From the NCBI GenBank assembly GCA_020621405.1, contig JAHRYN010000001.1, positions 310,001 through 374,000 on the forward strand: a DNA stretch of 64,000 nt, read 5' to 3'. Below the pieces are notes generated by a model. The model was not told the origin of the DNA and made no database searches. It saw only the letters and a program-made list of their open reading frames with translations. Origin of the DNA: Betaproteobacteria bacterium (GTDB lineage Bacteria; Pseudomonadota; Gammaproteobacteria; Burkholderiales; Rhodocyclaceae). Made by a program: the position numbers and the translations under genes. Positions 49,514 through 58,579 of this stretch are shown here, piece by piece (position 1 is the stretch's first letter; every line of letters starts with the position of its first letter).

Positions 49514-50494
49514 CTACGCCGCGGATGCGGTCTTCTGGCAGTCCATGCAGTAGATGTTGCCGCCGAATTTTGGCTTGTTGAACCAGCAGAATTTCGCGAC
49601 GTTGTAGCCGACCGCAGCACCGCAGGAATGGCAGATAAGCTTCTGCTTGGGCTTCTGCTCCGGTTCAGCGGCGGGCTGTGCGGCCTCTGGCGTCGGCGCG
49701 GCGGCTTCGGTCTTGGTCGCCTCGGGAGGTGGCTCGGGCTTCGCCGAAGGCATCGTGGGCGGCTCCTTGGGCAGACCGAACTTCGCCGTCCAGTCGAAAG
49801 CGATTGGCTTGTGCAGCCTCGCAATGTCACGCGCCAGGACTTCGAGCGTGTCCTGCCCGATGATCTTCGCCATCATCAGCGGGTTGTTGCTCTGGTCAAT
49901 CGCCTTGTCGATGTATTTGAAGATTTGGTCATTTTTGATGATCACATCCATGCAGTCGACTTTCGCCTTCGGGCGACTGATACGGGCGCCCTTGGAGACG
50001 AGAACAAGACTTTTCAGATCGGGCTTGATCGCGAAGCCGAGGCGCTTCGGGAGCTTGACTGCGCCAGATTCGAAGAGCTTCTTCAAAATCAGGATGTGCT
50101 TGGCGTTCTGCTCGATAGGGGAAGGCACACCGTAGGGTTTGCCACCGAAGAAGGCGGCGAATTCTCCGTGCTCGTTGATGCCAATCCCTTCGGAGAAATG
50201 CTTGCTCTCGCAGACCCAAATTTCCAGGAAGCGGTTGATTAGCAGATGGTCGATTTGGGCGACCAGCTCTCCATGTTCGATACGCAGATCGTGGACGATC
50301 ATCCAGTTTTTGGAGTCACCCCAATGGACCTTCATCTCATAGGCGGCTTCCTCCTCGCCGCGGGCGCCCGCCTGGATGTTGCGGATTTCCTGTTCGATCC
50401 GCTTCTTCGTTTCGGTCTTGCAGTCGGGGCGGAACCGCAGGGCTTGCAGCCACTGGATTGCGGGCTTCTTGTCGTCGGCTTCCTTGATGATCAT
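49514..50494 (-). CDS. NERD-domain nuclease-related protein with C-terminal zinc ribbon
   Basis: A 326-residue protein. Residues about 35-150 form a NERD domain: ARGEEEAAYEMKVHWG, LVAQIDHLLINRFLEIWVCESKHFSEG (conserved D and ExK) and GKPYGVPSPIEQNAKHILIL. A Pro/Ala/Glu-rich linker (about 250-285) leads to a zinc ribbon CHSCGAAVGYNVAKFCWFN...YCMDCQ. The NERD fold is related to restriction endonucleases. It is the first gene of the nuclease operon. Confidence 0.85.
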   Translation of the reverse strand: MIIKEADDKKPAIQWLQALRFRPDCKTETKKRIEQEIRNIQAGARGEEEAAYEMKVHWGDSKNWMIVHDLRIEHGELVAQIDHLLINRFLEIWVCESKHFSEGIGINEHGEFAAFFGGKPYGVPSPIEQNAKHILILKKLFESGAVKLPKRLGFAIKPDLKSLVLVSKGARISRPKAKVDCMDVIIKNDQIFKYIDKAIDQSNNPLMMAKIIGQDTLEVLARDIARLHKPIAFDWTAKFGLPKEPPTMPSAKPEPPPEATKTEAAAPTPEAAQPAAEPEQKPKQKLICHSCGAAVGYNVAKFCWFNKPKFGGNIYCMDCQKTASAA

Positions 50495-50596
50495 CGAGTG
50501 CTATCAATATCGTGCAAGACCCAAAAAGGGTAACACGTCGCCCATGGCAACCTGATGCCGATGGATTACCCGAGCCCCGTTCTTACCAAGTAAGGA

Positions 50597-50619
50597 CAGC
50601 GCAAAAGGAAACGGGCACC
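50597..50619. repeat. right copy of the 23-bp direct repeat
   Basis: It matches 46993-47015 apart from the position of GG within an A-run. It overlaps the left arm of the prpE terminator, so the original, uninterrupted locus probably had the mutarotase and prpE converging on this terminator. Confidence 0.65.
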
Positions 50620-50635
50620 GCTAGGCGCCCGTTTC
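50602..50635 (-). terminator. intrinsic terminator of prpE
   Basis: The arms GAAACGGGC (50608-50616) and GCCCGTTTC (50627-50635) form a 9-bp stem. On the minus strand it is followed by CCTTTTG, a short U-run. It lies 18 bp downstream of the prpE stop. Confidence 0.8.
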
Positions 50636-50653
50636 GATTTACTTCAAGGCGTG

Positions 50654-52543
50654 CTACTTCAACGCCTGTTTCACCTGATCCAGCGTCGTGGGATCGTCCA
50701 GCGTGGTCAGGTCACCCGGATCACGGCCTTCGGCAATCGCCTGGATGGACCGGCGCAGCATCTTGCCCGAACGCGTCTTGGGCAGGCCGTTGACGAACAG
50801 GATGCGTCCGGGCCTGGCGATCGCACCCAGCAGACCATCGACCGTCTGCATTACTTCCTTTTCCAGCGCAGCGCGGTCCTCCGCCGTGGCGACGCGTGTC
50901 GGGTCCTTGACCACCGCGAACGCCATCGGCAGCTGCCCCTTGAGCTGATCCGCGACGCCGACCACCGCCACTTCGGCCACGGCTGGATGCGCCTGGATGG
51001 CTTCCTCGATCTCGCGCGTGCCGAGCCGGTGTCCGGCGACGTTGATCACGTCGTCGGTGCGGCCCAGTATCTTGTGATAGCCCGCTTCGTCGCGGATGCC
51101 CCAGTCAAACGACGAGTACACCTGCGGCGACTTGAACAGCGAGAAGTAGGTACGCACGAAGCGGTCGTCGTCACCCCAGATGGTCGACAGGCAGCCCGGC
51201 GGCAGCGGCGGCACGATGCCGACGATGCCCTTCTCGTTCGGCCCGCACTCGGAGCCGTCCTCGCGGAAGATGCGCAGGTCGTAGCCATAGACCGGCGCGC
51301 CGGGCGAACCCAGCTGTATCGGGGTCTGCTCGACGCCCGGCAGTTCGCACAGGATGGGCCAGCCGGTTTCGGTCTGCCAGTAGTTGTCGATCACCGGCTT
51401 GTTCAACGCCGACATCAGCCACTCATGCGTCGGTTCGTCCAGCGGCTCACCGGCCAGAAAGATGTGACGCAGCGACGAAATGTCGTGTTTCGTCAGCCAG
51501 GCGGGATCCTGCTTCTTGAGCACACGCGCTGCGGTCGGCGCCGAGAACATGACGCTGACCCGGTACTTCTCGACCAGACTCCACCAGATGCCGGGATCGG
51601 GACGCAGCGGCGTGCCTTCGTACATCAGCGTTGCCATGCCGGCGATCAGCGGCCCGTAGATGATGTAGGAGTGCCCGACCACCCAGCCGATGTCCGAGGT
51701 GGTGAACATCGTCTCGCCGGGATGGCCGCAGTAGATGTGCTTGATCGAGGCGGCCAGCGCGACCGCATAACCGCCGGTGTCCCGCTGCACACCTTTGGGC
51801 TTGCCGGTGGTGCCCGAGGTATACAGGATGTAGGACGGCTCGCTCGACTCGAGCCAGACGCACGGCACGCGGGCATTCATGTGTTGCGCGCGCAGCGTCG
51901 CATAATCGACGTCGCGCCCGGCCACCACCGGGAAACCCTTTTCCAGACCGCGATCCACCATCAGGACCTTTTCCGGCGGATGTTCGGCCAGCGCGCAGGC
52001 TTCGTCGAGCAGATGCTTGTACGGCACCACCTTGCCGCCACGCATGCCGGCTTCCGCCGACACGATGACGCGCGGTTTCGCGTCATCGATGCGCGTCGCC
52101 AGCGAGCCGGAGGCGAAGCCGCCGAAAACCACCGAATGGATGGCGCCGATCCGCGCACAGGCCAGCATCGCGAAAGCTGCTTCCGCGATCATCGGCATGT
52201 AGATCAGCACACGGTCGCCGCGCACCACGCCCAGCGACTGCAGGATGGCCGCCATGCGCTCGACTTCGCGCTGCAGTTCGGCAAACGTGTAGGTCTGCTC
52301 GGCGCCGGTCTCGGTCGATACGTAGATCAGCGCCGGTGCATCGGGCCGTTGCGCGGCATGCCGGTCAACCGCGTTGTGACACAGATTGGTGGTTCCGCCG
52401 ACGAACCAGCGCACGAAAGGCGGGCGCGAAAAGTCGCAGATCTGCTGCGGTTGCTCATGCCAGTCGATCAGACTGGCCTGCTCACCCCAGAACGCGTCTC
52501 TCTGCCGGATGGAACGGGTACGGAACTCCTTGCTTGCTGACAT
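50654..52543 (-). CDS. prpE: propionate-CoA ligase (propionyl-CoA synthetase)
   Basis: A 629-residue ANL-superfamily adenylating enzyme that makes propionyl-CoA (or acetyl-CoA) from the acid, ATP and CoA. It has the phosphate-binding loop YILYTSGTTGKPKG, the core NYWQTETGWPI, the hinge GRTDDVINVAGHRLGTREIE and the C-terminal catalytic lysine in LPKTRSGKMLRR. The DIGWVVGHSYIIYGPLIAG pattern and total length fit PrpE better than Acs. The start is MSASKEFRTRSIRQRDAFW. It ends at a strong terminator and is followed upstream (41 bp) by a REC/GGDEF gene on the same strand. Confidence 0.9.
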   Translation of the reverse strand: MSASKEFRTRSIRQRDAFWGEQASLIDWHEQPQQICDFSRPPFVRWFVGGTTNLCHNAVDRHAAQRPDAPALIYVSTETGAEQTYTFAELQREVERMAAILQSLGVVRGDRVLIYMPMIAEAAFAMLACARIGAIHSVVFGGFASGSLATRIDDAKPRVIVSAEAGMRGGKVVPYKHLLDEACALAEHPPEKVLMVDRGLEKGFPVVAGRDVDYATLRAQHMNARVPCVWLESSEPSYILYTSGTTGKPKGVQRDTGGYAVALAASIKHIYCGHPGETMFTTSDIGWVVGHSYIIYGPLIAGMATLMYEGTPLRPDPGIWWSLVEKYRVSVMFSAPTAARVLKKQDPAWLTKHDISSLRHIFLAGEPLDEPTHEWLMSALNKPVIDNYWQTETGWPILCELPGVEQTPIQLGSPGAPVYGYDLRIFREDGSECGPNEKGIVGIVPPLPPGCLSTIWGDDDRFVRTYFSLFKSPQVYSSFDWGIRDEAGYHKILGRTDDVINVAGHRLGTREIEEAIQAHPAVAEVAVVGVADQLKGQLPMAFAVVKDPTRVATAEDRAALEKEVMQTVDGLLGAIARPGRILFVNGLPKTRSGKMLRRSIQAIAEGRDPGDLTTLDDPTTLDQVKQALK

Positions 52544-52584
52544 TCAACTCCTCCAACCCTGCACTACTTTGATGAATGATTTTT

Positions 52585-53760
52585 TTATTTTTCAACCAGT
52601 GAAGTATCGGCTTCGCGCGCCAACTGGCGCAAGCTCTCGAGCGGCATGTTGCAGTCGTACTTGACTCCAATCAATTCCAGAAGCGGCAGCAGCCGGTAGA
52701 TCAGCGCCGGCAACTGCGGCACGATATCAGCCTCCGCGCCGGACTTGATCAGCAGCAGCGCCCGCTCGATGCTGACGATGCCCGCCGTCCATGCGAATTT
52801 CTGCGGTTCTCCGCCGGTGCACCGTACCGCGTTTCCACCCTCGCGATGGGCAAGGTCGGCACGCGAAACCGCGAGGCCGAGCATCTGCGAGACCGAATCC
52901 GCCTGATCGGCAATGCTGTTCGCGACGCCGATGTTCAGGCTGATGCGCAGGGTCTGGCCACGATACTGCATGGCGGTCGCCGCGATCACGCTGCGCATGC
53001 GGTTGGCGAACTGCTCGGCACTGGCCAGACTGATGTCCGGCGTGATGATGGCGAACTGGCCTTCGCCGATCTGCGAGAACGTGTCTTCCTTGCGTACCTT
53101 GGTCGCCAGCACCTTGGCCAGCTTGCGCATAATCAGGTCGGTGACGTGCCGGCCGAAATTGCGGACGATTTCGCCGAAGTTGTCGATTCCGACGATCAGC
53201 ACGCTGACCTGGCCGTCGTAGCGCACTGCGGCGGACATCAGCTGCTCGCCATGGATTTCCATGTACTGCGGCGTGGCCATGCCCGAATCCGGATCGATGG
53301 GCGATGCCGCCGCCAGCGCCTGGCGGCTGTCGGCAAGCTGGCGCGTCGTCGCATTCAGCCGGCTCGCCGACTCGATGCGGGCAATCAGCTCGACCGTGCC
53401 TATACCCTTCGTTATGAAGTCAGTCGCGCCAAGTTCGCGCGCCCGTTCGCGCGCCGTGTCGTCCTCGTCGCCCGAAATCATGACGACCGGAATGTCGGCG
53501 ATGCGATGCAAGCGTGACGAGCGGATGCGCTCGAGCAGGCCGTATCCGTCCAGCCTGGGCATCGTCAGGTCCGACAGCACCACCTGGATCGAATCATCGA
53601 CCAGCAGCGTCTGCCAGCCCGCCTCGCCGTCGGCCTCCTCTCGGAACTCGAAGCGGTCGCGTATCCGCTTGATGATGGAAGCGCGCACCATGCGCGAATC
53701 GTCAACGATGAGTACCTTCACCTTCGGCAGTACGTCACCAGTCCCAAGATCGTCACTCAT
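52585..53760 (-). CDS. response regulator with degenerate GGDEF domain
   Basis: A 391-residue protein. The receiver domain (VKVLIVDDSRMVRASIIKRI; phospho-acceptor Asp in VVLSDLTMPRLDGYGLL) is followed by a GGDEF-fold domain whose active-site motif is changed to GEGQF (FSQIGEGQFAIITPD). It probably does not make cyclic-di-GMP and may instead bind it or act as a scaffold. A helical tail of about 80 residues ends the protein. The family resembles beta-proteobacterial CheY-GGDEF proteins of unassigned pathways. No kinase gene is adjacent. Confidence 0.85.
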   Translation of the reverse strand: MSDDLGTGDVLPKVKVLIVDDSRMVRASIIKRIRDRFEFREEADGEAGWQTLLVDDSIQVVLSDLTMPRLDGYGLLERIRSSRLHRIADIPVVMISGDEDDTARERARELGATDFITKGIGTVELIARIESASRLNATTRQLADSRQALAAASPIDPDSGMATPQYMEIHGEQLMSAAVRYDGQVSVLIVGIDNFGEIVRNFGRHVTDLIMRKLAKVLATKVRKEDTFSQIGEGQFAIITPDISLASAEQFANRMRSVIAATAMQYRGQTLRISLNIGVANSIADQADSVSQMLGLAVSRADLAHREGGNAVRCTGGEPQKFAWTAGIVSIERALLLIKSGAEADIVPQLPALIYRLLPLLELIGVKYDCNMPLESLRQLAREADTSLVEK

Positions 53761-53884
53761 TTATCCGCGCGCCGGCCGCGAGCTGTGGTCGAACACCGGA
53801 TTGTAGGGAAAGAGCCGGAACTACGAATGCCTTAAGTGTCGAAAAACTTGGCAGTCGCCCCGTGCATGGGTATATTCCGACCCC

Positions 53885-54457
53885 ATGCTCCGAATATCCC
53901 TTCGCCGCCTGTGCCTTTTCGCGACACTGATTGTCACGTTTGCCGGCACTCCGGCTGCTCGCGCCGAGCCTGCCGCGGCCGTTGAGCCTTCCGCCCGAAC
54001 GCTGTACGAACTGTCCACCGGACGTGTAGCCGAACACGCGGCTGCCGCCGTGGACGCGGTCGGAGAGCTGGTCGACAACGGACTTTCGCTGCTCGGCATC
54101 CGCTACCGGTTCGGCGGCAACAGCCCGCAGAGCGGCTTTGACTGCAGCGGATTCGTGCGCCATGTGTTCTCTGATGCACTGGGCGTCCTGCTGCCGCGTA
54201 CTGCGGTGGAAATGGCCCGGGTCGGCGACACGGTGCGGCGTGACGAACTGAAGCCCGGCGATCTGGTGTTCTTCAACACCCTCAGCCGGGCGTTCTCGCA
54301 CGTCGGCATCTATCTGGGCGACAACAAGTTCATGCACGCCAATTCCCGTGGCGGCGGCGTACGCGTCGACGACATGAACGGCGGCTACTGGGCCCGCCGC
54401 TTCAACGGTGCGCGCCGCATCGAAGTCGACGACACCAGCGTACTTCCCCTGCGCTGA
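53885..54457 (+). CDS. NlpC/P60-family cell-wall peptidase
   Basis: A 190-residue exported protein: signal peptide (LCLFATLIVTFAGTPAARA) and a C-terminal NlpC/P60 domain with the catalytic Cys in GFDCSGFVRHVF and the His in FSHVGIYLGDNKFMHA. The usual LPRTAVEMARVG and LKPGDLVFFNT segments are present. Such enzymes cut peptide stems of peptidoglycan (C40 peptidases). It is divergent from the REC/GGDEF gene with 124 bp between. Confidence 0.92.
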   Translation: MLRISLRRLCLFATLIVTFAGTPAARAEPAAAVEPSARTLYELSTGRVAEHAAAAVDAVGELVDNGLSLLGIRYRFGGNSPQSGFDCSGFVRHVFSDALGVLLPRTAVEMARVGDTVRRDELKPGDLVFFNTLSRAFSHVGIYLGDNKFMHANSRGGGVRVDDMNGGYWARRFNGARRIEVDDTSVLPLR

Positions 54458-54560
54458 TCCGCAGTCCGTATCCGGCCGTGCAATCGGCCGGACTGTGCGC
54501 CATCTCTCCGAGCCAGCATCATCATTCCCCGCATGCGGCCACCGGTCCATGCACGTAACT

Positions 54561-54586
54561 GCGAATGATTTGCAATTACAAATCGC
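54561..54586. promoter_or_regulatory. Fur-box-like palindrome upstream of the iron-binding protein gene
   Basis: GATTTG-CAATTA-CAAATC forms a perfect 6+6 inverted repeat in an AT-rich island, extended by AATGATTTG and flanked by GCGA/TCGC. It lies about 95 bp upstream of the ferric-binding protein gene, where a Fur operator would be expected. Confidence 0.5.
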
Positions 54587-54678
54587 TTCTGCTAATTTTC
54601 GCTGCCCAGCCCGGCCGGTCGAGATAAGGGACCGTTGGAATGCCCGGCTGAACCGATCAAATTCGCCCGGAGCCCCTG

Positions 54679-55698
54679 ATGAACCCCCGTCTTGCCGCAG
54701 TACTTTGCTTCGCTTTGATGCTGTCGCCTGCCCACGGCCAGGAAAAGGTGCTCAATCTGTATTCGGCACGCCACTACCAGACCGATGAGGCGCTGTACTC
54801 GAACTTCACGCACCAGACCGGCATCCGGATCAATCGCATTGAAGGCAAGGAAGAAGAGCTGGTCGAGCGCATCCGCAACGAGGGCGCCAACAGTCCGGCG
54901 GACGTATTCATCACGGTCGACGCCTCCCGTCTGGCGCAGGCTGACGCATTCGGATTGTTCGCTCCCGTCAGGTCGGCGCTGCTGGAAGAGCGCATTCCGG
55001 CCCACCTGCGTGATCCCGAGTCGAACTGGTTTGCGTTCTCGACCCGCGCCCGCGTCATCATCTACAACAAGCTCAAGCTGAAAGCGGCCGACGTCGGCAA
55101 CTACGAGGATCTTGCGAAGCCGGCCTTGAAGGGCAAGCTGTGCTCGCGCTCGGGTGCACACCCGTACAATATTTCGCTCGGTGCCGCACTGATCCAACAC
55201 TGGGGCGAGGTGAAGACCGAAGAGTGGGCGCGCGGCGTCGTGGCCAATTTCGCGCGGGCGCCCAAGGGCGGCGATACCGACCAGATCAAGGCGGTCGCGG
55301 CCGGCGAATGCGATGTGGCGCTGTCCAACACCTATTACCTGGTCCGCCTGCTGCGCTCGACCAAGCCGGAAGACCGGACGATGATGGAAAAGGTCGGCGT
55401 AGTGTGGCCCAACCAGTCCGGTTTCGGCACCCACATCAACATTTCCGGCGGCGGCATGCTGAAGACGGCACCCAACAAGGACGCCGCGGTGAAGTTTCTG
55501 GAGTACCTGGCCTCGGACGAAGCGCAGGCCTACTTCGCCAACGGCAACAACGAGTGGCCGGTCGTGAAATCCGCGGTCATCGCCAACCCTGAACTCAAAG
55601 CACTCGGCAATTTCAAGGCCGACACCCTGAACGTGGGCGAACTTGCGCGGACGACGGCACAGGCGCAGAAGGTGTTCGACCGGGCCGGCTACCGCTGA
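54679..55698 (+). CDS. ferric iron ABC transporter substrate-binding protein (FbpA/FutA type)
   Basis: A 339-residue periplasmic binding protein with signal peptide (AAVLCFALMLSPAHGQ). It has the type II binding fold of ferric-binding proteins: LNLYSARHYQTDEALYSNF at the start, FITVDASRLAQADAFGLFAPV and CDVALSNTYYLVRL, with Tyr residues that coordinate Fe3+ in the family. The permease and ATPase genes are not adjacent. A Fur-like palindrome lies upstream and a hairpin follows. Confidence 0.92.
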   Translation: MNPRLAAVLCFALMLSPAHGQEKVLNLYSARHYQTDEALYSNFTHQTGIRINRIEGKEEELVERIRNEGANSPADVFITVDASRLAQADAFGLFAPVRSALLEERIPAHLRDPESNWFAFSTRARVIIYNKLKLKAADVGNYEDLAKPALKGKLCSRSGAHPYNISLGAALIQHWGEVKTEEWARGVVANFARAPKGGDTDQIKAVAAGECDVALSNTYYLVRLLRSTKPEDRTMMEKVGVVWPNQSGFGTHINISGGGMLKTAPNKDAAVKFLEYLASDEAQAYFANGNNEWPVVKSAVIANPELKALGNFKADTLNVGELARTTAQAQKVFDRAGYR

Positions 55699-55718
55699 GG
55701 CGAACGCCCACGCGTGAC

Positions 55719-55756
55719 AGGCCCCGTTCCATCCGGATCGGGGCCTTCCTGTTTCC
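55719..55756 (+). terminator. intrinsic terminator after the iron-binding protein gene
   Basis: The arms AGGCCCCG and CGGGGCCT form an 8-bp stem with a 12-nt loop that itself contains ATCCGGAT. TCCTGTTTCC follows, a weak U-rich tail. The hairpin starts 21 bp after the stop codon. Confidence 0.6.
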
Positions 55757-55838
55757 GGAGCGCAGTGCCGGCAGGGGATGCGGCATGGCAGCCACCGCCG
55801 GATAGAATCCGGACCATCGCGTTCCACGACACCGCACG

Positions 55839-56177
55839 ATGCTTGCATCGATCACTCTGCTGCTCGTTTTCCAGCTGTTCGGCGAAATATTCGTGCAGGC
55901 GCTGGGCCTGCCGGTTCCCGGACCGGTGATGGGCATGCTGTTCCTGTTCATCGCACTGGTCATACGCGGCCATGCCCCGGTGCCGCTGCGCGAAACTGCC
56001 AGCAACCTGCTGCAGCACCTTTCGCTGCTGTTCGTGCCGGCCGGTGCCGGCGTGATGATCCACGCCGGCCTGCTGGCGCGCGAATGGTTGCCGACGCTGG
56101 TGGCGCTGGTCGCCAGCACCGCCATCACGCTGCTGGTGACCGCGCTGGTCATGCGCCTTGGAGCGCGCGAGCAATGA
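55839..56177 (+). CDS. CidA/LrgA-family membrane protein
   Basis: A 112-residue protein with four membrane helices and the LrgA/CidA pattern (FQLFGEIFVQALGLPVPGPVMGMLFLF; NLLQHLSLLFVPAGAGVM). LrgA/LrgB pairs are holin-like or metabolite-transport proteins that affect murein hydrolase activity or pyruvate/glycolate export, depending on the organism. Its stop overlaps the lrgB start by 4 bp (ATGA). Confidence 0.93.
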   Translation: MLASITLLLVFQLFGEIFVQALGLPVPGPVMGMLFLFIALVIRGHAPVPLRETASNLLQHLSLLFVPAGAGVMIHAGLLAREWLPTLVALVASTAITLLVTALVMRLGAREQ

Positions 56178-56893
56178 GGCCCGAACTGCGCGACCTGTGG
56201 GTCTATCTGTCGACCTCGCCACTGCTCGGCCTGACACTGACGCTGCTCGCCTACCAGATGGCGCACGCGCTGTCAGTCAAGCTGGGCGGACACCCGCTGG
56301 CCAATCCGGTGGCGCTGGCCGTCGCCCTGATCGTGGCGGTACTGACGCTGACCGGCACGCCCTACGCCGCCTACTTCGAAGGCGCGCAGTTCGTCCACTT
56401 CCTGCTCGGTCCGGCAACGGTCGCGCTGGCGGTGCCGCTGTACGGCCAGTGGCCACGGCTGAAAAGGCTGTTCGGCGCCTCCATGCTGGCGCTGGCGATC
56501 GGTTCGATCACCTCCGTCGTGTCGGTCTGGTTCATCGCGCAGGCACTCGGCGCCACTGGGCAGACGCTGCTGTCGCTGGCACCGAAGTCAGTCACCACGC
56601 CGATCGCGATGGGCATTTCGGAAAAGATCGGCGGCCTGCCGTCACTGACGGCCGTGCTCGTGATACTGACCGGCATCATTGGCGCCGTGATGGCACCCGC
56701 CTTGCTGAGAGCCATCGGTACCCGTGACCACGCGGCGCAGGGTTTCGCCATCGGCATGAGCGCGCATGGCATAGGCACCGCACGGGCATTCAGGATCAGC
56801 GAGACCGCGGGAGCATTCTCGGCACTTGCAATGGGATTGAACGGCGTCGTCACTTCGCTTGTCGTTCCGGTGATCACCGACTGGTTAAGCTGA
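56174..56893 (+). CDS. LrgB-family membrane protein
   Basis: A 239-residue polytopic protein of the LrgB/CidB family: about seven helices and the signature [29 protein letters not shown], plus [16 protein letters not shown]. It is translationally coupled to the LrgA gene. The two form a complex in the inner membrane. Confidence 0.93.
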   Translation: MRPELRDLWVYLSTSPLLGLTLTLLAYQMAHALSVKLGGHPLANPVALAVALIVAVLTLTGTPYAAYFEGAQFVHFLLGPATVALAVPLYGQWPRLKRLFGASMLALAIGSITSVVSVWFIAQALGATGQTLLSLAPKSVTTPIAMGISEKIGGLPSLTAVLVILTGIIGAVMAPALLRAIGTRDHAAQGFAIGMSAHGIGTARAFRISETAGAFSALAMGLNGVVTSLVVPVITDWLS

Positions 56894-56985
56894 TCGATCT
56901 GCCAGACCAACCCCGGGATCGGCGATACTTACGCACCCTGTCGAGGTTACGCACCCCGTCGGGACCATTTTCTGCAAAGCAGCAC

Positions 56986-57669
56986 ATGACAACGCAACCC
57001 ACTGAGAAGAAATACCGGGCGGTCGGACATCTGCCGCACGGCGAAGCCGTCGAACACGCCACCGCCAGTCCTGCGGGTCAGACCGCCGCTGCGTCAGCCG
57101 TCGTCTGCCGCCTGCCTACGCGTTTTGCCGACTTCGCGCTGCACGGATTCGCCGATCCGGCGACCGGACTGGAGCATGTCGCGCTGACGCTGGGTGACTT
57201 TTCCGACGGCGCGCCGGTACTGCTGCGCCTGCACTCCGAGTGCCTGACCGGCGACACGCTGTTCAGCCTGCGCTGCGACTGCGGACCGCAACTGGAAGCC
57301 TCGCTGCGCGGCATCGCCGCCGAGGGCCGGGGCGCGCTGATCTATCTGCGTCAGGAAGGACGCGGCATCGGCCTGATCAACAAGATCCGCGCCTACGCAC
57401 TGCAGGACACCGGCGCCGACACCGTGGACGCCAACCGCATGCTCGGCTTTGCGGACGACGCGCGCGACTACGCCTTCGCGGTGCACATCGTGCGCAGTCT
57501 GGGCATCGCACAGGCGCGCCTGCTGACGAACAACCCGCTGAAGGTGCGCGCGCTCGAGGCGCAGGGCATCGAAGTCACCGAACGCATCCCGCTGCACGCC
57601 GGTGCCAATCCGCTGAACTACCGCTACCTGAGCACCAAGGCCCATCGCATGGGCCACATGCAGGACTGA
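56986..57669 (+). CDS. ribA: GTP cyclohydrolase II
   Basis: A 227-residue enzyme of riboflavin synthesis that opens GTP to 2,5-diamino-6-ribosylamino-pyrimidinone phosphate. Zinc ligands are in [20 protein letters not shown], the catalytic region is [18 protein letters not shown], and [17 protein letters not shown] lies near the end. It carries an N-terminal extension of about 30 residues compared with E. coli RibA and no DHBP synthase domain. The gene is followed 13 bp later by a methyltransferase gene. Confidence 0.96.
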   Translation: MTTQPTEKKYRAVGHLPHGEAVEHATASPAGQTAAASAVVCRLPTRFADFALHGFADPATGLEHVALTLGDFSDGAPVLLRLHSECLTGDTLFSLRCDCGPQLEASLRGIAAEGRGALIYLRQEGRGIGLINKIRAYALQDTGADTVDANRMLGFADDARDYAFAVHIVRSLGIAQARLLTNNPLKVRALEAQGIEVTERIPLHAGANPLNYRYLSTKAHRMGHMQD

Positions 57670-57682
57670 GCGCCATCATCCA

Positions 57683-58306
57683 ATGAGCCATCCCGATGCA
57701 ACCGACTTCTGGTCGGACCGATATCGCTCCGTCGGCGAGGATTTCCTGTTCGGCACGGCACCGAACAGCTTCCTCGCTTCGCAGGCTGCGCTGCTGACAC
57801 GCGGCCAGCGCGCGCTGAGCATCGCCGACGGCGAAGGACGCAACGCGGTCTGGCTGGCCAGGCAGGGACTGCAGGTCACGGCAACCGAACTGTCACCGGT
57901 GGCGCTGGACAAGGCGGCGAAACTGGCTGCAGCAGAAGGCGTGTCGGTCGATTTCATCCATGCCGACGCGCTGAACTGGGCTTATCCGGAAGCAGGCTTC
58001 GATCTGGTCGTCGGCGTCTTCATCCAGTTCGCCGCGCCGGCCGAGCGCGATTCGCTGTTCGCCAACATGAAGCGGGCGCTCAGGCCCGGCGGTCGCGTCG
58101 TGCTGCAGGGCTACACGCCGAAGCAGCTGGACTACCGCACCGGTGGTCCGTCGGCGGTCGAGAACCTGTACACCCCGGAACTGCTGCGCGAATCGTTCGC
58201 CGACTGTGACATCGAACTGCTGACCGAGTACGAGGACGTGCTCGACGAGGGGCTGGCGCATCGCGGCCGCTCGGCACTGATCGGACTGGTCGCGCGCAAG
58301 ATCTGA
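57683..58306 (+). CDS. class I SAM-dependent methyltransferase
   Basis: A 207-residue Rossmann-fold methyltransferase resembling TehB/UbiE-like small proteins. The SAM-binding motif is ALSIADGEGRNAVWLARQG, with acidic loop TATELSPVALDKA and a later LRPGGRVVLQGY. The opening FWSDRYRSVGEDFLFGTAPNSFL is shared with many short proteobacterial proteins of unknown substrate. It is probably co-transcribed with ribA. Confidence 0.85.
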   Translation: MSHPDATDFWSDRYRSVGEDFLFGTAPNSFLASQAALLTRGQRALSIADGEGRNAVWLARQGLQVTATELSPVALDKAAKLAAAEGVSVDFIHADALNWAYPEAGFDLVVGVFIQFAAPAERDSLFANMKRALRPGGRVVLQGYTPKQLDYRTGGPSAVENLYTPELLRESFADCDIELLTEYEDVLDEGLAHRGRSALIGLVARKI

Positions 58307-58438
58307 CATCGCCGCGGCTGCCGATCCTTGCACCACGCCAGTCGCTGTTCGTACAGGGGTGTGCAGATCGGGCCAGTCACCCGCGCAGGATCAGCGACTT
58401 CGGTACCAAATCCGGGGCGGATTTCGTGAGTATGTAGC

Positions 58439-58523
58439 TGGTGCCCAGGAGAGGACTCGAACCTCCACGCCTTGCGGCGCTGGAACCTAAATCCAGTGCG
58501 TCTACCAATTTCGCCACCTGGGC
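58439..58523 (-). tRNA. tRNA-Leu (anticodon UAG)
   Basis: Read on the minus strand, the acceptor stem GCCCAGG pairs with CCTGGGC and is followed by A and an encoded CCA. The anticodon stem CTGGA/TCCAG holds the loop TTTAGGT with anticodon TAG. There is a long class II variable arm and a GGTTCGAGTCC T-loop. Length is 85 nt including CCA. Confidence 0.95.
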
Positions 58524-58579
58524 ACGCGCCGCGGATTCTAGCAGGCGTCGGCGCGAGCGCCCGGTATACTCGGCGCCCC

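Noticed and set aside
46990-50620. The nuclease island as a prophage or integrative element remnant
   Set aside because: No integrase, phage structural, replication or transposase gene is present; only the flanking direct repeat supports mobility.
50651-52540. A 629-codon plus-strand frame exactly opposite prpE
   Set aside because: It is an antisense frame; prpE has all adenylation motifs and its own terminator.
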